DNA of 64,000 nt from Tidjanibacter sp. (GTDB taxonomy: Bacteria; Bacteroidota; Bacteroidia; Bacteroidales; Rikenellaceae). Of this stretch, positions 49,680-57,829 are shown one piece after another. The notes below the pieces were generated by a model that did not search any database, was not told the origin of the DNA, and saw only the letters and a list, made by a program, of their open reading frames with translations. The stretch lies in assembly GCA_017396085.1 (NCBI GenBank), contig JAFQNC010000001.1, forward strand, positions 1 through 64,000. Reading direction: 5' to 3'. The stretch's first letter is position 1. Every line of letters starts with the position of its first letter. Both the position numbers and the translations under genes were made by a program.

Positions 49680-51499
49680 TAGTACGGATGAACAAATATA
49701 CTCTTGTGCTCTATCATAAGGCACAGGAGGAGTTCCTCGCACAGTTGCAGGAACTCGGAGTGGTCGATATTACCACCACAGGCTGGGAGCCCAACGAGGA
49801 GGAACACGCTCTGTTGTCGGAGATTGAGGGCCACAAGGCTGCGGCCGAGGAGTTTGCAGCCCTGCGTAAGAAGGAGGGCTTTGAGTTGGGCGCACCCTAT
49901 GCTACGGGCGAGGAGGCCTATGAACGCTACAAGACCGCCACAGCACGTGTGGAGAGCCTGAAAGCACAAATCGGTAGGACCGAGAAGGAGGCCGAGGAAC
50001 TCTCTATGTGGGGCGAGTTTGACCCTGCGTTGGTGAGCAAGTTGGAGAGTGAGGGCATCGTGCTCCACTTCTATTCGTGCTACTCCAACGAGTTTGCCCA
50101 CGCCGAGGCGGAGTGGAGGGAGAACTACACCCTTGAGGTGATTGCCGAAAAGGGTGGGGTAACCTACTTTGTGGCCGTTGGCCGCAAGGGCGAGGCCGCT
50201 CCTGCCATTGACGCCCAACCGATGCGCACCCCGCAGACCAATGCGGAGGGCAAAAGGGCCGAATTGAAGAGCCTAAATGAGCAACTGAACGAGTGGATGA
50301 AGGTGCTGGGTAGGTGCGTTGCGAGTGCCGACCTCGTGGCCGCCCACGGTGCAAGCCTTACCGATAGACTCCAATTCAGCCAAGTTAGCCACAGTGGCGA
50401 GTCCGAGGCCGAGGGCCGACTCGTTGTGTTGCAGGGCTGGGCTCCGGTGGCAAACGAGCAGGCAGTGGATGCTCTGCTGGATAGCCAGTCTGATGTTATC
50501 TACGCCAAGGAGAAACCCACAATGGAGGACGACACCCCCGTGGTGCTCAAGAACGGCTGGTTTGCCAAACCGTTTGAGTTCATCGGCGACTTCTATGCAG
50601 TGCCCAAGTATGGCACAATGGACCTCACGAGGTACTTTGCACCCTTCTATATGCTCTTCTTCGGCTTCTGTATTGGCGATGCGGGCTATGGTGCAACATT
50701 CTTCCTGATAGGTCTGTTTATGTGGCTGAAGAAGATTAAGGGAATGGGCCTTGTGTCGCAACTTGTGATGTGGCTTGGCTTGGCTTCGGTGCTCTTTGGC
50801 CTGTGTGTGGGCAACGTGTTTGGCGTGTCGCTGCGCACGTTGGGAGTGCCTGAGTGGTACCACAACGCAATGCAGACGGTCAATGACCAACTCTTCTACA
50901 TCGCACTCGGTTGCGGTATTGTGCAGATTATCTTTGCGCTGGTACTCAACGTGATAAATACCACCATCGCCTATGGGTTCAAGTATAGCTTCGGCACCCT
51001 CGGATGGCTCATCATCCTTGTGGACTGCCTGCTGGCCTTCCTGCTGCCGATGGTGGGCGTGGAGGGCTTCTCGTTCTCATCGCCCTTGTGCTTGGGCATC
51101 TTGGGCGTGGGTGCAGTGCTGATGTTGCTGCTCAACAACCCCAATAGGAATCCGCTGGTGAACTTCGGCTCCGGATTGTGGGACACCTACAACAACCTCA
51201 CGGGTCTGTTGGGCGATGTGTTGAGCTATGTCCGCCTGTTCGCCATCAGCCTTTCGGGTGGTGCTTTGGCGGTTGTGTTCAACGACTTGGCGGCTAGCCT
51301 TGCGCCGGATATACCCGTTGCAAAACAACTCGTGATGTTCCTCATCTTGGCCTTTGGCCACGGTATCAACATCTTTATGTCGGCCATTGGTGCCTTTGTT
51401 CACCCGATGCGACTCACCTTCATCGAGTTCTACAAGAACGCAGGTTTTGAGGCCGCAACGCGCATCTACACTCCCTTCAAAAAGAGTGTTAAGGAGTGA
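49676..51499 (+). CDS. ntpI: V-type ATPase membrane subunit I (a-type)
   Basis: A 607-residue stator subunit forming the ion half-channels. The first 300 residues are soluble and helical; the C-terminal half has about seven or eight membrane helices. The motif LSYVRLFAISLSGGAL includes the essential channel arginine (Arg520), equivalent to SYLRLWALSL in eukaryotic subunit a. GHGINIFMSAIGAFVHPMRLTFIEFYKNAGF is the typical C-terminal helix. The start overlaps the ntpD stop; ATG 49688 (MNKYTLVLYH) is an alternative. The rotor subunit K follows. Confidence 0.93.
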   Translation: MIVRMNKYTLVLYHKAQEEFLAQLQELGVVDITTTGWEPNEEEHALLSEIEGHKAAAEEFAALRKKEGFELGAPYATGEEAYERYKTATARVESLKAQIGRTEKEAEELSMWGEFDPALVSKLESEGIVLHFYSCYSNEFAHAEAEWRENYTLEVIAEKGGVTYFVAVGRKGEAAPAIDAQPMRTPQTNAEGKRAELKSLNEQLNEWMKVLGRCVASADLVAAHGASLTDRLQFSQVSHSGESEAEGRLVVLQGWAPVANEQAVDALLDSQSDVIYAKEKPTMEDDTPVVLKNGWFAKPFEFIGDFYAVPKYGTMDLTRYFAPFYMLFFGFCIGDAGYGATFFLIGLFMWLKKIKGMGLVSQLVMWLGLASVLFGLCVGNVFGVSLRTLGVPEWYHNAMQTVNDQLFYIALGCGIVQIIFALVLNVINTTIAYGFKYSFGTLGWLIILVDCLLAFLLPMVGVEGFSFSSPLCLGILGVGAVLMLLLNNPNRNPLVNFGSGLWDTYNNLTGLLGDVLSYVRLFAISLSGGALAVVFNDLAASLAPDIPVAKQLVMFLILAFGHGINIFMSAIGAFVHPMRLTFIEFYKNAGFEAATRIYTPFKKSVKE

Positions 51500-51546
51500 T
51501 TAAATCAGAGAAAAACAATAGATTAACAAACTTTCAAAAACATTAA

Positions 51547-52014
<468 letters not shown>

Positions 52015-52020
52015 AAAAAA

Positions 52021-52262
52021 CGCAGATTGCGGGCGAATTTTGCACCGCACTTCGATAAGCGGCTCCTCATTTGCGAAAGCAAACTGCGGGGCCGCTTTCT
52101 TGTTTGGCACAAAATTCCCTCCGCACTTTGCATTTTTCAAAAACGCAGATTGCGGGCAACTGCTGCGTCATACTGCGATAAACCCCCACCGCATTTGCGT
52201 GAGCAAACTGCGGTGGGGGTTTTCTTGTATTCCTTGCATTTGCCTCGCACTTTGCGTTTTTT
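52021..52262. repeat. tandem hairpin elements type A (52021-52137) and type B (52144-52262)
   Basis: The same A-B arrangement as after infC. Type A has middle arms AAGCGGCTCC/GGGGCCGCTT and type B CCCCCACCGC/GCGGTGGGGG, both different from the infC copies but still complementary. Outer ends CGCAGATTGCGG and CGCACTTTGCG with a T run are kept. The element begins six bases after the ntpK stop and may end the V-ATPase transcript. Confidence 0.85.
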
Positions 52263-52625
52263 ATTTCTTCCAAACGTCAGATAGTGCTCCGAGTAGAAAT
52301 GGGGAAAGCGTCATTCTGACGCCCTTGCATTTGCCTCGCACTTTGCGTTTTTTAACGTCTAACGTCTTTTTTAAGGGCCTTAAGGGCCTTAAGGGCTTTA
52401 AGGCCGACTATGGCTACTAGGAGTGATAGTGACGATAGTCCTTCTTCCTATTCTTCTTATCCTGCCTAGCAGACCTAGCAGACCTAGCAGACCTAGTTGC
52501 CCCAGTTGCCCCAGTTGCCCCAGTTGCCCCAGCCTCCCTGCTTGCCCTTTCTTGCCCTTTCTTGCCCTTCCTGCCCTTCCTGCCCTTTCAATAATTTTCC
52601 ATTTTCCATTTTCCATTGTCAATTT
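52263..52625. repeat. 9-mer arrays between ntpK and glyS
   Basis: No gene is seen. The stretch holds AAGGGCCTT units (about 52372-52405), then AGCAGACCT three times and AGTTGCCCC four times (about 52466-52530), then TTGCCCTTTC/TGCCCTTCC units to about 52588, and TTTTCCA units to 52615. All arrays have a period of 9 or nearly 9 bases although the unit sequences differ. Confidence 0.8.
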
Positions 52626-52632
52626 CTTTTTG

Positions 52633-52640
52633 TATTTTTG
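52633..52640 (+). promoter_or_regulatory. -7 box for glyS
   Basis: TATTTTTG matches TAnnTTTG, 68 bases before the glyS ATG. The nearest upstream TTG is only 14 bases away, so the -33 element is unclear. Confidence 0.45.
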
Positions 52641-52708
52641 TAGATTGAATAGGTGTGGACACACCCGAAGAAGAGAAACAATAGAAAACAATAAAAATAT
52701 AGAAGACT

Positions 52709-54250
52709 ATGACACAGGAAGAACTCTTTAAGAAACTGATTGCTCACTGCAAGGAGTATGGTTTTATTTTCCCTTCGAGCGAGATTTACGATGGCCTCAG
52801 CGCAGTCTATGACTACGGACAGCTGGGCGTGGAGTTGAAGAACAACATCAAAACCTATTGGTGGGATTCGATGACCAAACTCCACGACAACATCGTGGGT
52901 ATTGATGCGGCCATCTTTATGCACCCCAAGGTGTGGGAGGCAAGTGGCCACGTTGGAGCCTTCAACGACCCTCTGATTGATAACAAGGACTCCAAGAAAC
53001 GCTATCGTGCCGATGTCCTCATCGAGGATTGGATTGCCAAGCAGGACGAGAAGATTGAGAAGGAGTGTACCAAGGCAGCAAAACGCTTTGGCGAGAGTTT
53101 CAACAAGGAGATGTTCCTCCAAACCAACGGTCGCGTGTTGGAGATTGCGGCCAAGAGGGATGAGGTTAATAAACGTATGGCCGATGCTCTCAATGCCAAC
53201 GACCTTGTGGAGTTGAGGCAGATTATCATCGACTGCGAGATTGTGTGCCCCATTTCGGGCTCGCGCAACTGGACCGAGGTTAGGCAGTTCAACCTGATGT
53301 TCTCCACCCAGATGGGCTCGGTGGCAGAGGGTGCCAACACCGTCTACCTGCGCCCCGAGACCGCACAGGGTATCTTTGTGAACTTCCTCAATGTGCAAAA
53401 GACCGGTAGGATGAAGATTCCTTTCGGTATTGCCCAGATTGGTAAGGCCTTCCGCAACGAGATTGTGGCTCGCCAGTTCATCTTCCGTATGAGGGAGTTT
53501 GAGCAGATGGAGATGCAGTTCTTCGTGCGCCCGGGTGAGGAGATGATGTGGTGGAACAAGTGGAAGGAGACCCGTATGAGTTGGCACCGTGCCCTTGGCT
53601 TTGGTGATGACAACTACCGCTTCCACGACCACGAAAAACTCGCCCACTACGCCAACGCTGCTACCGATGTGGAGTACAACTTCCCCTTCGGCTTCAAGGA
53701 GGTGGAGGGTATCCACAGCCGTACCGATTACGACTTGGGCCGCCACCAGCAGTACTCGGGTAAGAAGATTCAGTACTTTGACCCCGAAACGGGCGAGAGT
53801 TATGTTCCCTATGTGGTTGAGACCTCCATTGGTGTAGACCGTATGACCTTGCAGGTGCTCTCGGCTGCCTACAAGGAGGAGCAGTTGGAGAATGGCGAGA
53901 CCCGCACGGTACTCTCGTTCCCCGCACCATTGGCCCCTGTGAAGGTTGCAGTGCTGCCTTTGGTTAAGAAAGATGGCTTGCAGGAGATTGCTATGGACCT
54001 CGTGCACAAACTCAAATTCAGCCACAACGTGCAGTATGACGAGAAGGACTCCATCGGCAAACGCTACCGCCGTCAGGACGCCATCGGTACCCCCTTCTGC
54101 GTTACTGTGGACCACCAGACCAAGGAGGACGGCACCGTAACCATCCGTGAGAGGGATACGATGAAGCAGTGGAGGGTTAGCATCAGCGAACTTGAGGCCA
54201 TTGTTGCCGAGAAGGTTAGTATGCGCCAACTCTTTGAGAAATTGGTATAG
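52709..54250 (+). CDS. glyS: glycyl-tRNA synthetase, dimeric (eukaryote-like) type
   Basis: A 513-residue class II synthetase of the alpha2 type, in contrast to the tetrameric glyQ/glyS enzymes. Seen are the N-terminal YGFIFPSSEIYDGLSAVYDYG, motif 2 with IGKAFRNEIVARQFIFRMREFEQMEMQFFV, the glycine-site region YLRPETAQGIFVNF, motif 3 in ETSIGVDRM, and an anticodon-binding domain ending with a DAIGTPFCVTVD motif. Length fits. coaD follows after 29 bases, and coaD-lpxD-ruvC probably continue the transcript. Confidence 0.96.
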   Translation: MTQEELFKKLIAHCKEYGFIFPSSEIYDGLSAVYDYGQLGVELKNNIKTYWWDSMTKLHDNIVGIDAAIFMHPKVWEASGHVGAFNDPLIDNKDSKKRYRADVLIEDWIAKQDEKIEKECTKAAKRFGESFNKEMFLQTNGRVLEIAAKRDEVNKRMADALNANDLVELRQIIIDCEIVCPISGSRNWTEVRQFNLMFSTQMGSVAEGANTVYLRPETAQGIFVNFLNVQKTGRMKIPFGIAQIGKAFRNEIVARQFIFRMREFEQMEMQFFVRPGEEMMWWNKWKETRMSWHRALGFGDDNYRFHDHEKLAHYANAATDVEYNFPFGFKEVEGIHSRTDYDLGRHQQYSGKKIQYFDPETGESYVPYVVETSIGVDRMTLQVLSAAYKEEQLENGETRTVLSFPAPLAPVKVAVLPLVKKDGLQEIAMDLVHKLKFSHNVQYDEKDSIGKRYRRQDAIGTPFCVTVDHQTKEDGTVTIRERDTMKQWRVSISELEAIVAEKVSMRQLFEKLV

Positions 54251-54279
54251 TAAGCCGTTTGCCATCAGGCGCATAAGTT

Positions 54280-54747
54280 ATGAGAACAGCACTCTTTCCG
54301 GGGTCGTTTGACCCCTTCACGGTGGGGCACCAAGCCCTTGTGAGCGAAGGGCTCCGCTTCTTCGACAAGATTGTTGTGGCCGTGGGCGAGAACCCCGACA
54401 AGAGGGGCCTGCTGACCACCGAAAACCGCAAACGGCTCATTGAGGACCTCTACAAAGACGAGCCGAGGGTGGAGGTGGTTAGTTATAGTGGTCTTACGGG
54501 CAACTACTGCCGAGAGAACGAACTGAAATTTATACTGCGTGGTATGCGTAATACGGTCGATTTCGACTTCGAGCGCAATATGATGCAGATAAACCAGAGG
54601 CTCTATCCGGAGATTACCACCGTGTTGCTCTTCACCCCTTCGGAGTATGTGGCAGTGTCGAGCAGTGTCATCAGGGAGATACTCTCGTTTGGTGGCGATG
54701 TGGCTCAATTTATGCCCCAAGGTGTTGATATTAAGGACTATTTGTAG
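54280..54747 (+). CDS. coaD: phosphopantetheine adenylyltransferase
   Basis: CoaD adenylates 4'-phosphopantetheine, the penultimate step of coenzyme A synthesis. The 155-residue protein has the nucleotidyltransferase motif FPGSFDPFTVGHQALV (TxGH), the RGMRNTVDFDFE motif (R-G-x-R in most species) and the ISS-like SSSVIREILSFGGDV. All expected catalytic positions are visible. It lies between glyS and lpxD, close on both sides. Confidence 0.95.
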   Translation: MRTALFPGSFDPFTVGHQALVSEGLRFFDKIVVAVGENPDKRGLLTTENRKRLIEDLYKDEPRVEVVSYSGLTGNYCRENELKFILRGMRNTVDFDFERNMMQINQRLYPEITTVLLFTPSEYVAVSSSVIREILSFGGDVAQFMPQGVDIKDYL

Positions 54748-54783
54748 AAAAATATTGTAGAGATAAATATACACACAATAGAG

Positions 54784-55821
54784 ATGCAATTCAGTGCAGA
54801 GATGATTGCCGCCGGTTTGGGTGGCGAGATTGTTGGTAACAAAGATGTTACCGTGAGCGAGTTTGCAAAGATTGAGGAGGGCCACAAGGGGGCAATTTCC
54901 TTTATGGCCAACCCCAAGTATGAACACTATGTCTACACGACCGAGTCGTCAATTGTGATTGTCAATCGCTCGTGGGAGCCCAAGGGTGAGGTTAAGGCCA
55001 CACTGATTAAGGTAGACGATGCCTATGGCTGCTTTGCCAAACTGCTGGAACTCTATGCGGCCTACAAGCCCAAGAAGAAGGGTGTACACCCCACGGCTGT
55101 CGTGGCCGAGAGTGCCACCGTGGGCGAGGATTGCTACATCGGAGCCTATGCGGTGATAGACGAGGGAGCCAAGATTGGCAATGGGGTTAGTATCTACCCC
55201 CACGTCTATGTTGGCGATGGAGCCACCATTGGCGATGGCACCACGCTCTACTCGGGTGTGAAGATATATGAGGGCTGCAAGATTGGCAAGAGGTGTGTAT
55301 TGCACGCAGGTGCAGTGGTGGGCTCGGATGGCTTTGGGTTTGCTCCCAATGCGGAGGGCTCCTACGATAAGATACCCCAGATTGGCATTGTAACCATTGA
55401 GGACGATGTGGAGATTGGTGCCAACACCACCATCGACCGTGCCACTATGGGCTCCACAGTCATTGAGAAGGGTGCCAAGTTGGACAACCTTGTGCAGATT
55501 GGCCACAATGTGGTCATCGGCGAGAGCACCGTTATGGCGGGCCAGTCGGCAGTGGCAGGCTCGGCCAAGGTGGGCAAGAGGTGTATGATTGGTGGTCAGG
55601 CAGGCGTTGTGGGCCACATCACTGTGGGCGATGGCTCGATTGTGGCTTCGGTTACGGGTGTGAGCAACTCGGTACCTGCGGGCTCACAGATTATGGGCAA
55701 CCACGGCATTGATGCTCGCCGCTTCCGCAGGGTGAACGCCGTCTACCGCAACCTGCCCGAACTGCAACGCACCGTAAACCAACTCGAAAAGGAACTCAAA
55801 GCCCTCAAAACCCAAGAATAG
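54784..55821 (+). CDS. lpxD: UDP-3-O-acylglucosamine N-acyltransferase
   Basis: LpxD adds the second hydroxyacyl chain to UDP-3-O-acylglucosamine in lipid A synthesis. The 345-residue protein has an N-terminal uridine-binding domain ([25 protein letters not shown]) and a long left-handed beta helix of hexapeptide repeats. The repeats include [20 protein letters not shown], then [12 protein letters not shown] and the catalytic His in [11 protein letters not shown], and it closes with a C-terminal helical coil ([16 protein letters not shown]). It indicates an LPS-bearing outer membrane. Other lpx genes are not in the window. Confidence 0.95.
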   Translation: MQFSAEMIAAGLGGEIVGNKDVTVSEFAKIEEGHKGAISFMANPKYEHYVYTTESSIVIVNRSWEPKGEVKATLIKVDDAYGCFAKLLELYAAYKPKKKGVHPTAVVAESATVGEDCYIGAYAVIDEGAKIGNGVSIYPHVYVGDGATIGDGTTLYSGVKIYEGCKIGKRCVLHAGAVVGSDGFGFAPNAEGSYDKIPQIGIVTIEDDVEIGANTTIDRATMGSTVIEKGAKLDNLVQIGHNVVIGESTVMAGQSAVAGSAKVGKRCMIGGQAGVVGHITVGDGSIVASVTGVSNSVPAGSQIMGNHGIDARRFRRVNAVYRNLPELQRTVNQLEKELKALKTQE

Positions 55822-55876
55822 GATAGGTATTTACTATTTACTAATTACTCTTTACTCTTTACTCTTTGTCCCTCTA

Positions 55877-56470
55877 ATGGCCGACCAACACCACCGCATA
55901 ATTATGGGTATCGACCCCGGCACAAACCGTATGGGCTACGGGGTGCTGGAGGTGCTGGGCAAAAACAAACTGCGCGCTGTGGTCATTGGCGATGTGGATA
56001 TGGTGAGGATGAAGGACCCCTATGAGAAGTTGCGCTACATCTTCGATAGGGTGCTGGCCTTGGTGGATGAGTATAGGCCCGATGAGGTGGCTTTGGAGAG
56101 CCCCTTCTTTGGGGAGAACGTGCAGAGTATGCTCAAGTTGGGCAGGGCGCAGGGGGTGGCTATGGCTGCCGCATTGTGCCGTGGACACAAGGTCTTTGAG
56201 TATGCTCCGAGGAGGGTTAAGCAGGCCATCACGGGTAATGGCGGTGCCGCCAAGGAACAAGTGGCCTCAATGTTGAAGAGTATGCTGGGTGTGGAGTACA
56301 ACCCCAAGAGGTTGGACGCCACGGATGGCTTGGCAGTGGCTTTGTGCCACTACTTTGAGAGTTCGCAAGTAATTCCCCACCAGCCTGTTAGCCGCACCCG
56401 AAAGAGCAGTAAGGGGGCTTCGTGGGAGAAGTTTGTGAGTAGCAACCCCGATAGGGTGGTGAAAAACTGA
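55877..56470 (+). CDS. ruvC: Holliday junction endodeoxyribonuclease
   Basis: RuvC resolves Holliday junctions during recombinational repair, with RuvAB. The 197-residue protein shows the catalytic acidic residues of the RNase H-like fold: Asp13 in MGIDPGTNRMGYGVL, Glu74 in VALESPFFGENVQS, and the late DATDGLAVALCHY pair. The PRRVKQAITGNGGAAKEQV motif is characteristic. A basic C-terminal tail of about 30 residues (SRTRKSSKGASWEKFV) extends beyond the core. ATG 55877 is used; an internal ATG at 55904 would start just before the first catalytic residue. Confidence 0.95.
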   Translation: MADQHHRIIMGIDPGTNRMGYGVLEVLGKNKLRAVVIGDVDMVRMKDPYEKLRYIFDRVLALVDEYRPDEVALESPFFGENVQSMLKLGRAQGVAMAAALCRGHKVFEYAPRRVKQAITGNGGAAKEQVASMLKSMLGVEYNPKRLDATDGLAVALCHYFESSQVIPHQPVSRTRKSSKGASWEKFVSSNPDRVVKN

Positions 56471-56520
56471 CACTGGGAAAATCAAGTATAACAACACAAT
56501 AATAAAAAACCGTAGAAAAG

Positions 56521-57576
56521 ATGAAAAAGATTGTTCTTTTTGCAGCCGCTGCCGCAATGTTGCTGGTGGGCTGCCAGAATGCAAAAACCTACGCCGTGAG
56601 CGGTACCATTGAGGGCCTTGAGGGCACCGTGGCACTGATGCCTATGTCGGGCGATGCCGAGGAGTTGTATGGCGAGGCTACCGTTGAGAATGGCGCATTT
56701 ACCATTGAGGTGGAGAGTATGACTCCGCTGTTCACACTGTTGGCTGTCAATGGCCAGCCCGTGGTGCCTGTGTTCTTGGAGAGCGGTGAGATTACCGTGA
56801 GTGGTAACGCCGAGGAGTTGCAGGGCGTGAAGGCTACCGGCACCGTGTCCAACGATGCCTATGCTGCTTATGTTGAGGCCCAGAGCGCTCTGGCTGCCAC
56901 GCTGGAGAACCCCGAGGCTACCGAGGAGGAGGTTAAGGCTGTCTATGAGCAGATTGAGGCTCTGAACGAGGAGAGCTACGAGGCCAACAAGGATAACCTT
57001 TGGGGTGCCTACATCCTTGTGATGAACAAATACTACTCGATGGAGGCCGAGGACATCTTGGCTGCCGTTGCTGCCTACCCCAAGGAGTTGCAGAAACTGC
57101 CCGAGCTGGTGAAGGTTAAGGGCAGAGCCGAGGGTATGCTGCGCACGGCTGTTGGCAAGCAGTTCATTGAGGTGAAGATGCCCAACGCCGAGGGCGAGGA
57201 GATTTCGCTGAGCGAGGTTGTGAAGGCCAACAAGGTTACCCTGCTGGACTTCTGGGCTTCGTGGTGCCGCCCCTGTATGGGCGAGGTGCCCTACCTGCTG
57301 GCCGACTATGCCGAGTACCACGACAAGGGCTTTGAGATTTATGGCGTGAGCCTCGATAATAATAAGGATGCTTGGGTGAACACTATGAACGATAAGGGTA
57401 TGCAGTGGGTGAACGTGAGTATTCTTGGCGGCTGGGAGGCTCCTGCTGTCAAGGACTACGCCGTTAGCTCCATTCCCACCAACTTCCTCATCAATAGCGA
57501 GGGCGTGATTATTGCGAAGAACCTCCGTGGCGAGGCTTTGGGCGAGAAATTGGCCGAGATTTTTGCTGAGGAGTAG
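56521..57576 (+). CDS. TlpA-like thioredoxin lipoprotein with DUF4369 domain
   Basis: A 351-residue exported thiol protein. The lipoprotein signal is KIVLFAAAAAMLLVGC with Cys19 lipidated. Residues about 25-110 match the DUF4369 beta domain found ahead of thioredoxins in Bacteroidetes. After a helical linker, residues about 215-351 form an AhpC/TSA-like redoxin: LLDFWASWCRPCMGEVPYL with active-site CRPC, YGVSLDNNKDAWVN, and the cis-proline in SSIPTNFLIN. It probably reduces disulfides of periplasmic proteins or cytochromes; partners are not evident. It follows ruvC by 50 bases and ends at a strong terminator. Confidence 0.9.
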   Translation: MKKIVLFAAAAAMLLVGCQNAKTYAVSGTIEGLEGTVALMPMSGDAEELYGEATVENGAFTIEVESMTPLFTLLAVNGQPVVPVFLESGEITVSGNAEELQGVKATGTVSNDAYAAYVEAQSALAATLENPEATEEEVKAVYEQIEALNEESYEANKDNLWGAYILVMNKYYSMEAEDILAAVAAYPKELQKLPELVKVKGRAEGMLRTAVGKQFIEVKMPNAEGEEISLSEVVKANKVTLLDFWASWCRPCMGEVPYLLADYAEYHDKGFEIYGVSLDNNKDAWVNTMNDKGMQWVNVSILGGWEAPAVKDYAVSSIPTNFLINSEGVIIAKNLRGEALGEKLAEIFAEE

Positions 57577-57590
57577 TTCTGCTGATTGAA

Positions 57591-57625
57591 CAAAAAAGCC
57601 ACGGGAAACACCCGTGGCTTTTTTG
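57591..57625. terminator. terminator after the TlpA-like gene
   Basis: CAAAAAAGCCACGGG and CCCGTGGCTTTTTTG form a perfect 15-bp stem with loop AAACA, with A6 and T6 at the sides. Confidence 0.9.
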
Positions 57626-57659
57626 TTGTTGACCGTCAATCGTCAGTTCAAATTTCTCT

Positions 57660-57725
57660 CCTTATCGCCCCTAAACTCCTTAAAGCCCTTAAAGCCCTTA
57701 GGGAGTTTAGGGAGTGTAGGGGAAA
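57660..57725. repeat. self-complementary 9-mer array
   Basis: CCCCTAAACTCC, then CTTAAAGCC units, then GGGAGTTTAGGG form an inverted array whose ends pair. The following 100 bases up to the heparinase stop codon show no gene or motif beyond a GAATTTTG unit. Confidence 0.65.
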
Positions 57726-57829
57726 TAATTTTGAATTTTGGCAAATGCGAGTAAGCGAGCGCAAAGGCTGCTTGCAGACTCTGCCGAGCGGGAGCATTTT
57801 AGACAAAACAACGTTTTGTCAATTTTGAA

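Noticed and set aside
52466-52588. Tandem units that at first sight resemble a short CRISPR array
   Set aside because: Units are about 9 bases with no unique spacers, and no cas gene is present.
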